Assembly (NCBI RefSeq): GCF_046054155.1
Contig: NZ_JBEQCT010000004.1
Coordinates: 124,001-188,000 of the forward strand
Direction of reading: 5' to 3'
DNA from: Celerinatantimonas yamalensis
GTDB lineage: Bacteria; Pseudomonadota; Gammaproteobacteria; Enterobacterales; Celerinatantimonadaceae
Length of the DNA stretch: 64,000 nucleotides
Below, piece by piece: positions 34,275 to 42,244 of this stretch. Position 1 is the first letter of the stretch. Every line of letters starts with the position of its first letter. The translations under genes were made by a program, and so were the position numbers. The notes beneath the pieces were generated by a model, which saw nothing but the letters and a program-made list of their open reading frames with translations, had not been told where the DNA came from and ran no database searches.

Positions 34275-34895
34275 ATGTCTATTGAGTTTGTTGCATCATC
34301 ATCCCTACCAACTCGTTGGGGGGATTTTACCATGCATGGCTTTGTTGTTTCTGAAACGGGTAAAGAGCACGTTGCATTAACGATGGGTCATTGGCAAGAA
34401 GACCAGCCCGTGCTGGGACGGATCCATTCTGAATGCTTAACTGGGGATGCGCTATTTAGTCAGCGCTGTGATTGTGGCTATCAGCTGGAATCAGCGATGC
34501 ATCGGATCAGTGAAGTAGGGCAAGGATTTATTTTATACCTGCGTCAAGAAGGGCGAGGTATAGGCTTGATTAATAAGATTCGTGCTTATGATTTGCAAGA
34601 CCAAGGCTATGACACCGTTGCTGCCAATCTTAAGTTAGGGTTTGCCGCCGATCTGCGAGACTTTTCCATCTGTCAGCCGATGTTAGCTCATTTAGGGATA
34701 CATAAAGTTCGACTGATGACTAACAATCCTCAAAAGATCAAAGCAATGCAGGAAGCTTCTGGGATTGAAATTGTTGAGCGAGTGCCATTAGCGGTGGGTG
34801 ATAATCCGCATAACCATTTTTATTTGCAAACCAAAGCCAAACGGATGGGGCATCTGTTACATATTGATAATGATAATGATAATGGGCAGTCTTAG
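34275..34895 (+). CDS. ribA: GTP cyclohydrolase II
   Basis: The first enzyme of riboflavin synthesis, 206 residues, stand-alone as in E. coli RibA. The zinc-cysteine cluster is in SECLTGDALFSQRCDCGYQL, followed by YLRQEGRGIGLINKIRAYDLQ and the C-terminal MTNNPQKIKAM. The tail ends in a D-N-D-N-D-N repeat encoded by tandem GATAAT, a likely slippage site with no functional meaning. It follows metF by 61 bases, and a bidirectional terminator follows. Confidence 0.97.
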   Translation: MSIEFVASSSLPTRWGDFTMHGFVVSETGKEHVALTMGHWQEDQPVLGRIHSECLTGDALFSQRCDCGYQLESAMHRISEVGQGFILYLRQEGRGIGLINKIRAYDLQDQGYDTVAANLKLGFAADLRDFSICQPMLAHLGIHKVRLMTNNPQKIKAMQEASGIEIVERVPLAVGDNPHNHFYLQTKAKRMGHLLHIDNDNDNGQS

Positions 34896-34920
34896 CGCGT
34901 AATCGAAAGACGAATATGGA

Positions 34921-34947
34921 AACGCCGCCCAAAGGGCGGCGTTTGTT
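34921..34947. terminator. Bidirectional terminator between ribA and ppc
   Basis: AACGCCGCCC (34921-34930) pairs with GGGCGGCGTT (34934-34943) around AAA, followed by TGTTT on the plus strand. It lies between convergent genes. Confidence 0.85.
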
Positions 34948-34953
34948 TCTCGG

Positions 34954-37590
34954 TTAACCTGTGTTGCGCATGCCTGCTGCAACCCCTGCGATGCTGACCA
35001 TTAATGCTTGATCAACCAATGCATCAACTTCAGCGTTTTGCCGTGAGCGGCGCAGGAGCTCAACTTGCATCACGTTTAATGGGTCGATATACGGATTGCG
35101 CAAACCAATGGATTCTCTAACCCATTCATCATTAGCCCCTGAGCTAGTTGGCGGTATCAAGCGAGCGACTACCTGTTGAGTAAGCGCCAGTTTTTCGCGT
35201 AAGTGATCGCCGATATGACGCAATGATTCATCGACCAGCTCTTTATCATAAATTTCCGACAGCCATGTATCGGTTTTCATAAAGACCATCTCTAACATAG
35301 ATAGACGATTGCTAAAAAATGGCCATTCGCACATCTCTTGAATCAACTGTTCATGACCATTTTCAAGTTGCTCTTTGAGTGCTTCTCCTGCACCTAACCA
35401 AGCGGGTAGTAATAGCCGATTTTGACTCCATGCGAAAATCCACGGAATGGCTCGAAGACTTTCAACGCCACCATTAGGATTGCGTTTAGCTGGTCGACTA
35501 CCCAGTGGCAACTTGCCTAGTTCCTGTTCGGGAGTGGCTGAGCGAAAATAAGGCACAAACTCTGGATCTTCACGCACAATCTGGCGATAGGCCTGACAGG
35601 ATGTCTCGGCGAGCTGATCCATCACCTCTCGCCACTGCGTTTTAGGGGCAATTGGTGGCAGCAGATTCGCTTCGAGTACGGCGCTGACATACATGGATAG
35701 GCTATCGATCGCCACTTTGTCTAAACCAAATTTGAAGCGGATCATCTCGCCTTGTTCAGTGACCCGTAGTCCACCTTTGAGCGATCCTGGGGGCTGTGAC
35801 AACAGCGCTGCGTGAGCGGGCGCACCACCCCGACCAATAGTGCCTCCGCGGCCGTGGAACAATACGAGCTTCACGTTTTGCTCATCACACATCTGTACTA
35901 ACTCTTCCATGGCGCGATATTGTGCCCATGCCGAAGCGAGTACACCCGCGTCTTTGGCTGAGTCTGAATAACCAATCATCACATATTGTAAGTTATTAGT
36001 GATGCCTCGATACCACTCCAGTGACAACAACCGACGGATGGTCGAAGCGGCTTTATTGAGATCATCGAGCGTTTCAAATAACGGCGAAACCGGCAACATA
36101 AATGGACAACCGTTCTCTTTGAGAAGAAGTTGTACCGCTAATACATCAGACGGCTCACTGGCCATCGAAATATTATAGATCCCCAGTGCCTCACGTTTTT
36201 GTTTGGCGATGACGCGGCAAGTATCCAGCACCTCTTGCACTGGCGCTGAAGGCTGCCAATTTTGCGGAATAAGTGGCCGCTTGCTAGTGAGTTCGGTGAG
36301 TAAGAAACTCTGCTTATCCTCTTCGTTCCATTGCCCATAGTCACCAATTCCGAGATGACGCGTCAGTTCTGAGAATACTTCCGTATGACGGCTACTTTCT
36401 TGGCGGATGTCTAAACGGACTAACTGCACGCCAAAGCAGGCTAAGCGGCGCAACATGTCGAGCAGGGTTCCCTCGGCAATTAGATCCATCCCGCACTCTT
36501 TAAGTGAGCGATAGCAGACCATCAGCGGGTCTCTGACTTGATGCGTTTGGGTGATGAGATCGTGCGAGCGGGTTTCGCGATTTTGCAGCATTGCTGTCAG
36601 ATAATCGCGGGTTTCACGCATATCTACTCGCAATGTTTTCAGTAAGGTACGATAAGGCTCTTCTGTATCAGGCCCGACTGCTTCACGTAGCTCGACGTTA
36701 CAATCGGCCATAGAAAGTTCACTGATGAGCAGGTCGATATCTTTAAGATAGAGATCTGTTGCAACCCAGCGGCTAGATAATAAAACTTCTTCGGTCACTT
36801 TAGAGGTGACAAATGGATTGCCATCACGGTCTCCGCCCATCCATGAGGTAAGCTTGATGACTTGGCTGTCAATGGGCAGTCCCATGCCGATATTCTCTTG
36901 TAGTTCTTCATCGAGCATGCGTAAAAAATCAGGGACAGCTTGCCACAGCGAACTTTCAATCACGGCAAATCCCCAACGAGCTTCTTCAACTGGCGTCGGT
37001 CTGACTTGGCGGATCTCATTGGTATGCCACGATTGGTCAATCAACTGCTCAAGACGAAGATGCAACATGCGGCGTTCTCGATCACTTAAGTTACCGAGTT
37101 CTAAAAAGTCGAGACATTCATTAATCCGCACATATTTGGCGATCATGGTGCGGCGTGTAACCTCAGTTGGATGGGCTGTTAAGACCAATTCAACATTGAG
37201 TGATTCGACCGCTTCGCGAATAGTTTGCTCGCTAATCTGCTCTTGTTTAAGTCGGCTGAGAAGACTGTGCAGTGGAGAAGTATCTGTAACTGACTGTTTA
37301 CTCGAGCGCGAGATGGTATGAAATTGTTCAGCAATATTAGCAAGGTTCAAAAATTGGCTAAATGCGCGAGTGACGGGTAGTAGTTCTTCATTTGACAGAT
37401 TACGTAGTGTATTGAGGAGATCTTTTCTTGCCTCTATATCACCTTGTCGAGATGCCTTCGCTAATTTGCGAATAGTTTCTACTTTTTCTAGTAGGGGCTC
37501 GCCAAGATGATTTTTAATGGTTGTCCCTAAAAGTTGACCGAGAAAACTCACGTTGCCGCGCAACGCTTTGGTTTTAGCGTTCTTTGTCAT
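34954..37590 (-). CDS. ppc: Phosphoenolpyruvate carboxylase
   Basis: The anaplerotic enzyme making oxaloacetate from PEP and bicarbonate, 878 residues (E. coli 883). Catalytic segments are VLTAHPTEVTRRTM (catalytic His), GYSDSAKDAGVLASAWAQY, LFHGRGGTIGRGGAPAHAAL and, at the end, SIAGVAAGMRNTG, the universal C-terminus. As in E. coli it neighbours the arginine cluster, but argE, which usually lies between ppc and argC, is missing. Confidence 0.97.
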   Translation of the reverse strand: MTKNAKTKALRGNVSFLGQLLGTTIKNHLGEPLLEKVETIRKLAKASRQGDIEARKDLLNTLRNLSNEELLPVTRAFSQFLNLANIAEQFHTISRSSKQSVTDTSPLHSLLSRLKQEQISEQTIREAVESLNVELVLTAHPTEVTRRTMIAKYVRINECLDFLELGNLSDRERRMLHLRLEQLIDQSWHTNEIRQVRPTPVEEARWGFAVIESSLWQAVPDFLRMLDEELQENIGMGLPIDSQVIKLTSWMGGDRDGNPFVTSKVTEEVLLSSRWVATDLYLKDIDLLISELSMADCNVELREAVGPDTEEPYRTLLKTLRVDMRETRDYLTAMLQNRETRSHDLITQTHQVRDPLMVCYRSLKECGMDLIAEGTLLDMLRRLACFGVQLVRLDIRQESSRHTEVFSELTRHLGIGDYGQWNEEDKQSFLLTELTSKRPLIPQNWQPSAPVQEVLDTCRVIAKQKREALGIYNISMASEPSDVLAVQLLLKENGCPFMLPVSPLFETLDDLNKAASTIRRLLSLEWYRGITNNLQYVMIGYSDSAKDAGVLASAWAQYRAMEELVQMCDEQNVKLVLFHGRGGTIGRGGAPAHAALLSQPPGSLKGGLRVTEQGEMIRFKFGLDKVAIDSLSMYVSAVLEANLLPPIAPKTQWREVMDQLAETSCQAYRQIVREDPEFVPYFRSATPEQELGKLPLGSRPAKRNPNGGVESLRAIPWIFAWSQNRLLLPAWLGAGEALKEQLENGHEQLIQEMCEWPFFSNRLSMLEMVFMKTDTWLSEIYDKELVDESLRHIGDHLREKLALTQQVVARLIPPTSSGANDEWVRESIGLRNPYIDPLNVMQVELLRRSRQNAEVDALVDQALMVSIAGVAAGMRNTG

Positions 37591-38025
37591 TGTATGGTTC
37601 CTGTATCTTGATCTAGATTACAGCGACATCCGCGTACTCAATGTATCGACTTAGCTGCGATCTACCGCTCCATGTATGGCCCAAAAGGTCTAAAAGAATT
37701 GAATGGCTGCTGCCATGTTTATTTTTTGTAATTATTACGAAAGTTGGTCAAAACTTAAGCCAACGACCAACCGTTATATGATGTTAACTTACCAGTTTCA
37801 ACCCCAAATCGCCCGAAAAACTGTTATTTTTTTTCATCTCGGTGGTGTTTTATCATCGGCTGATGTGCTTATCAATGTTGATAAGCATTAATTGTACCTT
37901 TTTGCATATTTAGCTAAAAATTTTCTATAAGTTAGTCATTGACATTTCATTTCCAAAATGAATGAGTAGCGTGTATGTCTCATGCTGTTAAATGCGATGC
38001 AGGCAGTCAAGTTATGCTTGCCAAT
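37591..38025. other. Gap where argE is usually found
   Basis: The full ppc-argC gap is 591 bases and holds no gene. The left part carries the ppc promoter region on the minus strand, and the right end the arg operators. A 62-codon plus frame (37703-37891) has no domain. No remnant of argE was recognised. Confidence 0.55.
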
Positions 38026-38064
38026 AAAAAATATAAATGCAATTTATTTGCATAAATAATTGGC
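38026..38064. promoter_or_regulatory. Tandem ARG-like boxes (ArgR operator)
   Basis: Two AT-rich 18-base boxes, 38026-38043 (core AAAATATAAATGCA) and 38047-38064 (core TGCATAAATAATTG), are separated by exactly 3 bases, the spacing of paired ArgR boxes in enteric bacteria. The first matches the TGAAT-N4-ATTCA consensus at about 8 of 10 positions, the second less well. They overlap the -35 of the argC promoter. Confidence 0.6.
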
Positions 38065-38075
38065 CATGGTATGCT
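38048..38075 (+). promoter_or_regulatory. argC operon promoter
   Basis: TTGCAT (38048-38053) and TATGCT (38070-38075) are 16 bases apart. The -35 lies in the second ARG-like box. The transcript would have about 100 bases before argC. Confidence 0.55.
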
Positions 38076-38181
38076 CCTATTTTATCAGGTAAATTGTCAT
38101 TGAGACTCTTTTTTAAGCGTTGAAGTGAACGTTAAAAACCAAGGGTATCGCCATGAATTTTCATCAGATCTTGAGGAATAG

Positions 38182-39225
38182 ATGAAAGATAGTAATCAGT
38201 TGCGAGTCGCCATCGTGGGGGCTAGTGGATATGCCGGAGCCGAGTTAGCTGCGATCTTAATACGCCATCCACGGGTTGAACTCTGTGGATTATATGTCTC
38301 AGAGAATAGCGTCGATGCAGGCAAGCCAATCAGTGACTTATATGGCCGATTACGGGGGGTCGTCGATTTGCCCTTGCAGCCGCTTCCCACTCAGTTTGAT
38401 CCTTCACTGTTTGCCCAAATTGATTGCGTTTTTTTAGCTACGGCTCATAGCGTTAGCCACGATTTAGTGCCGAAATTTTTAGCCTGTGAGTGTCAAGTTT
38501 TTGATCTCTCTGGAGCCTATCGGGTGAATCAGGCTGACTTTTATCCGGATTATTATGGGTTTACGCATCAATATCCAGAGCTATTAGCGACTGCCGTTTA
38601 TGGTTTAGCCGAGTGGCAGCAAGCGGCTATCCAATCGGCTGAATTGATTGCGTTACCAGGCTGTTACCCGACAGCCTCGCTAAGTGCGTTAAAACCGCTG
38701 CAGCAGGCTGGATTACTCGATGATGATTGTACGCCACTGATCGATGCGACCAGTGGCGTCACGGGGGCAGGGCGTAAAGCGGCGCTGGCCAGTAATTTTT
38801 GCGAGGTGAGTTTAAACCCTTATGGTGTGGGAACGCATCGTCATCAGCCAGAAATCAGTGCCCATTTGGGCCGCCCAGTTATATTTACGCCACATCTTGG
38901 CAGTTTTGCGCGCGGTATTCTGGCCACGATTCATGTTGATTTAAAAGCTAACGTCAGCGAAGCCGATGTCATGAACGCTTTCCAGCTAGCTTATGCTGAC
39001 AAGCCGTTGGTTCGATTGCTGCCTCAAGGGGTTTGGCCGTCGATTAACGCCGTGGCCCATACGCCGTATATCGATCTCAACTGGTCGAAAATAGGCCAGC
39101 ATCTGATTATATTTAGCGCTGAAGATAACCTTTTAAAAGGCGCATCATCGCAGGCCATTCAATGTTTCAATTTGCGTTACGGATTTTTAAGTACGCAAGC
39201 TTTGGCCAAGGAGAGCGCGTGTTAG
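38182..39225 (+). CDS. argC: N-acetyl-gamma-glutamyl-phosphate reductase
   Basis: The third arginine-pathway enzyme, an NADPH dehydrogenase of 347 residues (E. coli 334). The Rossmann start is VAIVGASGYAGAELAAIL, and the catalytic cysteine is in LIALPGCYPTASLSAL. The ATSGVTGAGRKA segment and HRHQPEI are also typical. The start has a TGAGGAATAG ribosome-binding site. First gene of argC-argB-argF-argG-argHA. Confidence 0.97.
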   Translation: MKDSNQLRVAIVGASGYAGAELAAILIRHPRVELCGLYVSENSVDAGKPISDLYGRLRGVVDLPLQPLPTQFDPSLFAQIDCVFLATAHSVSHDLVPKFLACECQVFDLSGAYRVNQADFYPDYYGFTHQYPELLATAVYGLAEWQQAAIQSAELIALPGCYPTASLSALKPLQQAGLLDDDCTPLIDATSGVTGAGRKAALASNFCEVSLNPYGVGTHRHQPEISAHLGRPVIFTPHLGSFARGILATIHVDLKANVSEADVMNAFQLAYADKPLVRLLPQGVWPSINAVAHTPYIDLNWSKIGQHLIIFSAEDNLLKGASSQAIQCFNLRYGFLSTQALAKESAC

Positions 39226-39986
39226 AACCGATTGTCGTGAAATTGGGTGGTGCTATTTTTGAAGATGAGACGGCACTAAAAAATCTATGTCAGGCTTTAG
39301 CTCAAGTGCAGCAGCGGCCTTTAGCTTTGGTGCATGGCGGCGGGGTAATTGTTGAATCACTACTTGCGCGCCTTGGCCTGATAAGCGAAAAAATCGATGG
39401 GCTGCGGGTCACACCGCATACTCAAATTGACTTTATTGCGGGGGCATTGGCAGGGACCGCCAATAAAAAGTTGACCGCCGCTATTTTAACGCAAGGCCGT
39501 GCTGCAGTTGGGCTGTGCTTAGGTGATGGTGGATTGTGTCAAGTGACGCAGATGGATGCAAAACTTGGTGCTGTGGGAAGTTGTCACCCCGGTGACCCTG
39601 ACTTATTGACCTGTTTGCTTGAACAGCATTATCTGCCCGTTATCAGTTCAATCGGTATTGGTTCAGATGGTCAGTTATATAATGTCAATGCGGATCAAGC
39701 GGCATTGGCCATAGGTCAGATGCTGCAAGGACCTATGGTACTACTGTCTGATGTCCCCGGTGTTTTGGATGCGCAAGGGAAATTGATTAACGAACTTTCA
39801 ACCTCTCAAGCGCAGCAGTTAATTTCTCAAGGGGTGATCAACGGCGGCATGGCGGTAAAAGTCAAAGCGGCTCTTGATGCGGCGAAAACCCTACAGCAAC
39901 CAGTTATTTTAGCAGGTTGGAAAGATGCACAGGCATTGTCGCGATTGTTAAGTGGCGAGCCGTTTGGAACACGGATTATTGCCTAA
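39219..39986 (+). CDS. argB: Acetylglutamate kinase
   Basis: Phosphorylates N-acetylglutamate; 255 residues (E. coli 258). Amino-acid-kinase motifs include PIVVKLGGAIFED at the start, ALVHGGGVIVESLL, and the C-terminal INGGMAVKVKAALDA. The GTG at 39219 overlaps the argC stop by seven bases and has AAGGAG seven bases upstream, so it is preferred over in-frame starts inside argC. Short family type, without the N-terminal helix of arginine-sensitive kinases. Confidence 0.96.
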   Translation: MLEPIVVKLGGAIFEDETALKNLCQALAQVQQRPLALVHGGGVIVESLLARLGLISEKIDGLRVTPHTQIDFIAGALAGTANKKLTAAILTQGRAAVGLCLGDGGLCQVTQMDAKLGAVGSCHPGDPDLLTCLLEQHYLPVISSIGIGSDGQLYNVNADQAALAIGQMLQGPMVLLSDVPGVLDAQGKLINELSTSQAQQLISQGVINGGMAVKVKAALDAAKTLQQPVILAGWKDAQALSRLLSGEPFGTRIIA

Positions 39987-40024
39987 GATAGGCATTTACC
40001 AGGATAGGGGAAACCAAAGAAGAG

Positions 40025-40945
40025 ATGAATAACTTGAATCACTTGCTTACGCTGCAAGATCTCAGCCGAGAGCAGATCCTCGGCATTCTTGATTTGGCAA
40101 AAAACATCAAAGCTGATCCAGCCCGTTACGCGACTACATTAACGGGCAAAAGCATCGTTACGTTGTTTGAAAAACCATCGCTGCGTACCCGTGTTACATT
40201 TGATATAGGGGTAAATCGATTAGGGGGGCATGCGGTTTACTTAGATCAGCAAAACGGCGCCATTGGCAATCGTGAGTCGATTAAAGATTATGCCAAGAAT
40301 TTAAGCCGTTGGTGTGAAGCCATTGTTGCACGGGTCTACAGCCATAAGACGTTGCAAGAACTTTGTCGCTATGCCAGCGTGCCCGTAGTCAATTCATTGT
40401 GCGATCTCTACCATCCATGTCAGGCATTGGCCGATTTCCAAACGATTGCGGAAAACTATTCGGATTTGAGCCAAGTGAAGCTAGCTTATGTCGGTGATGG
40501 TAATAATGTCACCCATTCGTTGATGTTAGGTGGTGCCATTTTAGGCATGGAAGTCGCGGCAATTTGTCCCATGGGATCAAGTCCTGATGCACAAGTGGTT
40601 CTTAAAGCTAACGAGCTGGCCAAAGCCAATGGCGGTAAAATTGTGGTCAGCGATTCGTTGGATGCGCTCGCGGGTTACGATGTCGTGTACGGCGATACAT
40701 GGGTATCGATGGGTGATGACACGCCGCTTGAACAAGTCAAAGAGCGCTTTGCCCCTTACCAAATTAATCAGCAAATGCTCGATCGTTATGGCATCGGTCA
40801 TGTGTTGCACTGCCAACCGGCTCACCGCGAGTTTGAAATTACTTCGGCGGTGATGGATGGCCCTCAGTCTATTATTTTCGATCAAGCGGAAAATCGGATG
40901 CACGCGCAAAATGCCGTGCTGCTTTCGTTGATTCAACATGATTAA
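40025..40945 (+). CDS. argF: Ornithine carbamoyltransferase
   Basis: Makes citrulline from ornithine and carbamoyl phosphate; 306 residues. The carbamoyl-phosphate motif is EKPSLRTRVTFDIG, with HPCQALADFQT for ornithine-domain contact, and the C-terminal ligand loop is HCQPAHRE. The SLRTR pattern is the short catabolic/anabolic type found in Vibrio and Pseudomonas rather than the longer enteric ArgI. Position in the biosynthetic operon indicates an anabolic role. Confidence 0.95.
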   Translation: MNNLNHLLTLQDLSREQILGILDLAKNIKADPARYATTLTGKSIVTLFEKPSLRTRVTFDIGVNRLGGHAVYLDQQNGAIGNRESIKDYAKNLSRWCEAIVARVYSHKTLQELCRYASVPVVNSLCDLYHPCQALADFQTIAENYSDLSQVKLAYVGDGNNVTHSLMLGGAILGMEVAAICPMGSSPDAQVVLKANELAKANGGKIVVSDSLDALAGYDVVYGDTWVSMGDDTPLEQVKERFAPYQINQQMLDRYGIGHVLHCQPAHREFEITSAVMDGPQSIIFDQAENRMHAQNAVLLSLIQHD

Positions 40946-40957
40946 AGGATTTTTACC

Positions 40958-42160
40958 ATGGCTCAGTTTAAAAAAGTAGTGTTAGCCTATTCTGGTGGTT
41001 TAGATACATCGGCCATTATCCCTTGGCTGAAAGAAACTTATGGTTGTGAAGTCGTTGCCTTTTGCGCCGATGTCGGTCAAGGTGAAGATGATCTCAAAGG
41101 TGTTGAACAAAAAGCCATCGCCTCTGGTGCAAGTGAATGTTATATCGTTGATCTTAAGGACGAATTTGCTACTGATTATATCTATCCAACCCTGAAAACA
41201 GGCGCAGTTTATGAAGGCACCTATTTATTAGGAACATCGATGGCGCGTCCTGTTATTGCCAAAGCACAAGTTGAAGTGGCTCGTAAAGTTGGTGCCGATG
41301 CGCTCTGTCATGGCTGTACCGGCAAAGGCAATGACCAGATCCGCTTTGAAGGCTGCTTTGCTGCGCTGGCTCCTGATCTAGCCGTCATTGCCCCATGGCG
41401 GGAGTGGACCATGCGCTCGCGTGAAGATCTACTGGCCTACCTCGCTGAACGCGATATTCCTTGTGCCGCGAGTTTAACCAAAATTTATAGCCGAGATGCC
41501 AATGCATGGCATATCTCTACCGAAGGCGGTGAGCTGGAGAACCCTTGGAATGAACCGTCTGATCAAGTTTGGACATGGACCAATTCACCCGAACAGGCTC
41601 CTGATCAAGCACAAAGTGTTACCTTGACCTTAGCAAAAGGCGAAGTGGTTGCGGTTGATGGTCAGTCAATGAGTCCTTATCAGGTTATTACTCATCTCAA
41701 TGAATTGGGCTCGAAACATGGTGTAGGTCGTGTTGATATCGTGGAAAACCGTTTAGTTGGGATGAAGTCTCGAGGTTGCTATGAAACTCCAGGGGGCACG
41801 ATCTTAGTGGCGGCGATGCGTGCGATTGAAGAGCTGGTCTATGATAAACGCACCCGAGAATGGCGCGAAACGGTGGGTCAACAATTTGCTCATTTAGTTT
41901 ATGATGGTCGCTGGTTCACACCACTTAAAGATTCATTGTTGGCCGCAGCAACAAGTTTAGCGGATGAGCTTAGTGGTGATGTCGTGCTCAAGCTTTACAA
42001 AGGGCAGGTGAATGCGACACAAAAACGCTCACCCAATAGTTTGTACTCTGAAGCGTTTGCCACCTTTGGTGAAGATGATGTGTATGATCAGAAACATGCA
42101 GAAGGTTTTATCCGCTTATATTCATTATCAAGCCGGATTAAAGCATTGAAACAACAATAA
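40958..42160 (+). CDS. argG: Argininosuccinate synthase
   Basis: Joins citrulline and aspartate with ATP; 400 residues. The PP-loop is VVLAYSGGLDTSAIIPWL, and the family segments HGCTGKGNDQIRFE, DALCHGCTG and ETPGGTI are present. The length is that of the ~400-residue type I enzyme (Bacillus, Vibrio), not the 447-residue E. coli form. It lies 12 bases after argF. Confidence 0.97.
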   Translation: MAQFKKVVLAYSGGLDTSAIIPWLKETYGCEVVAFCADVGQGEDDLKGVEQKAIASGASECYIVDLKDEFATDYIYPTLKTGAVYEGTYLLGTSMARPVIAKAQVEVARKVGADALCHGCTGKGNDQIRFEGCFAALAPDLAVIAPWREWTMRSREDLLAYLAERDIPCAASLTKIYSRDANAWHISTEGGELENPWNEPSDQVWTWTNSPEQAPDQAQSVTLTLAKGEVVAVDGQSMSPYQVITHLNELGSKHGVGRVDIVENRLVGMKSRGCYETPGGTILVAAMRAIEELVYDKRTREWRETVGQQFAHLVYDGRWFTPLKDSLLAAATSLADELSGDVVLKLYKGQVNATQKRSPNSLYSEAFATFGEDDVYDQKHAEGFIRLYSLSSRIKALKQQ

Positions 42161-42180
42161 TAACGCAGTGCAGTTGATCA

Positions 42181-42201
42181 AGTGCCGGCACTGCCGGCAC
42201 T
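42181..42201. repeat. Short perfect hairpin between argG and argHA
   Basis: AGTGCCGGCA (42181-42190) and TGCCGGCACT (42192-42201) are perfect complements with a 1-base centre. It sits in the 84-base gap and could act as an RNA stabiliser or weak attenuator; only TTT follows. Confidence 0.55.
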
Positions 42202-42244
42202 TTGGTAAGTGTCGTATTGACAGGTGCAATAAGGGTAGAGATAG

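Noticed and set aside
34863..34885. GATAAT tandem repeat at the end of ribA
   Set aside because: Too short to be a regulatory repeat; it simply adds a D-N tail to RibA.
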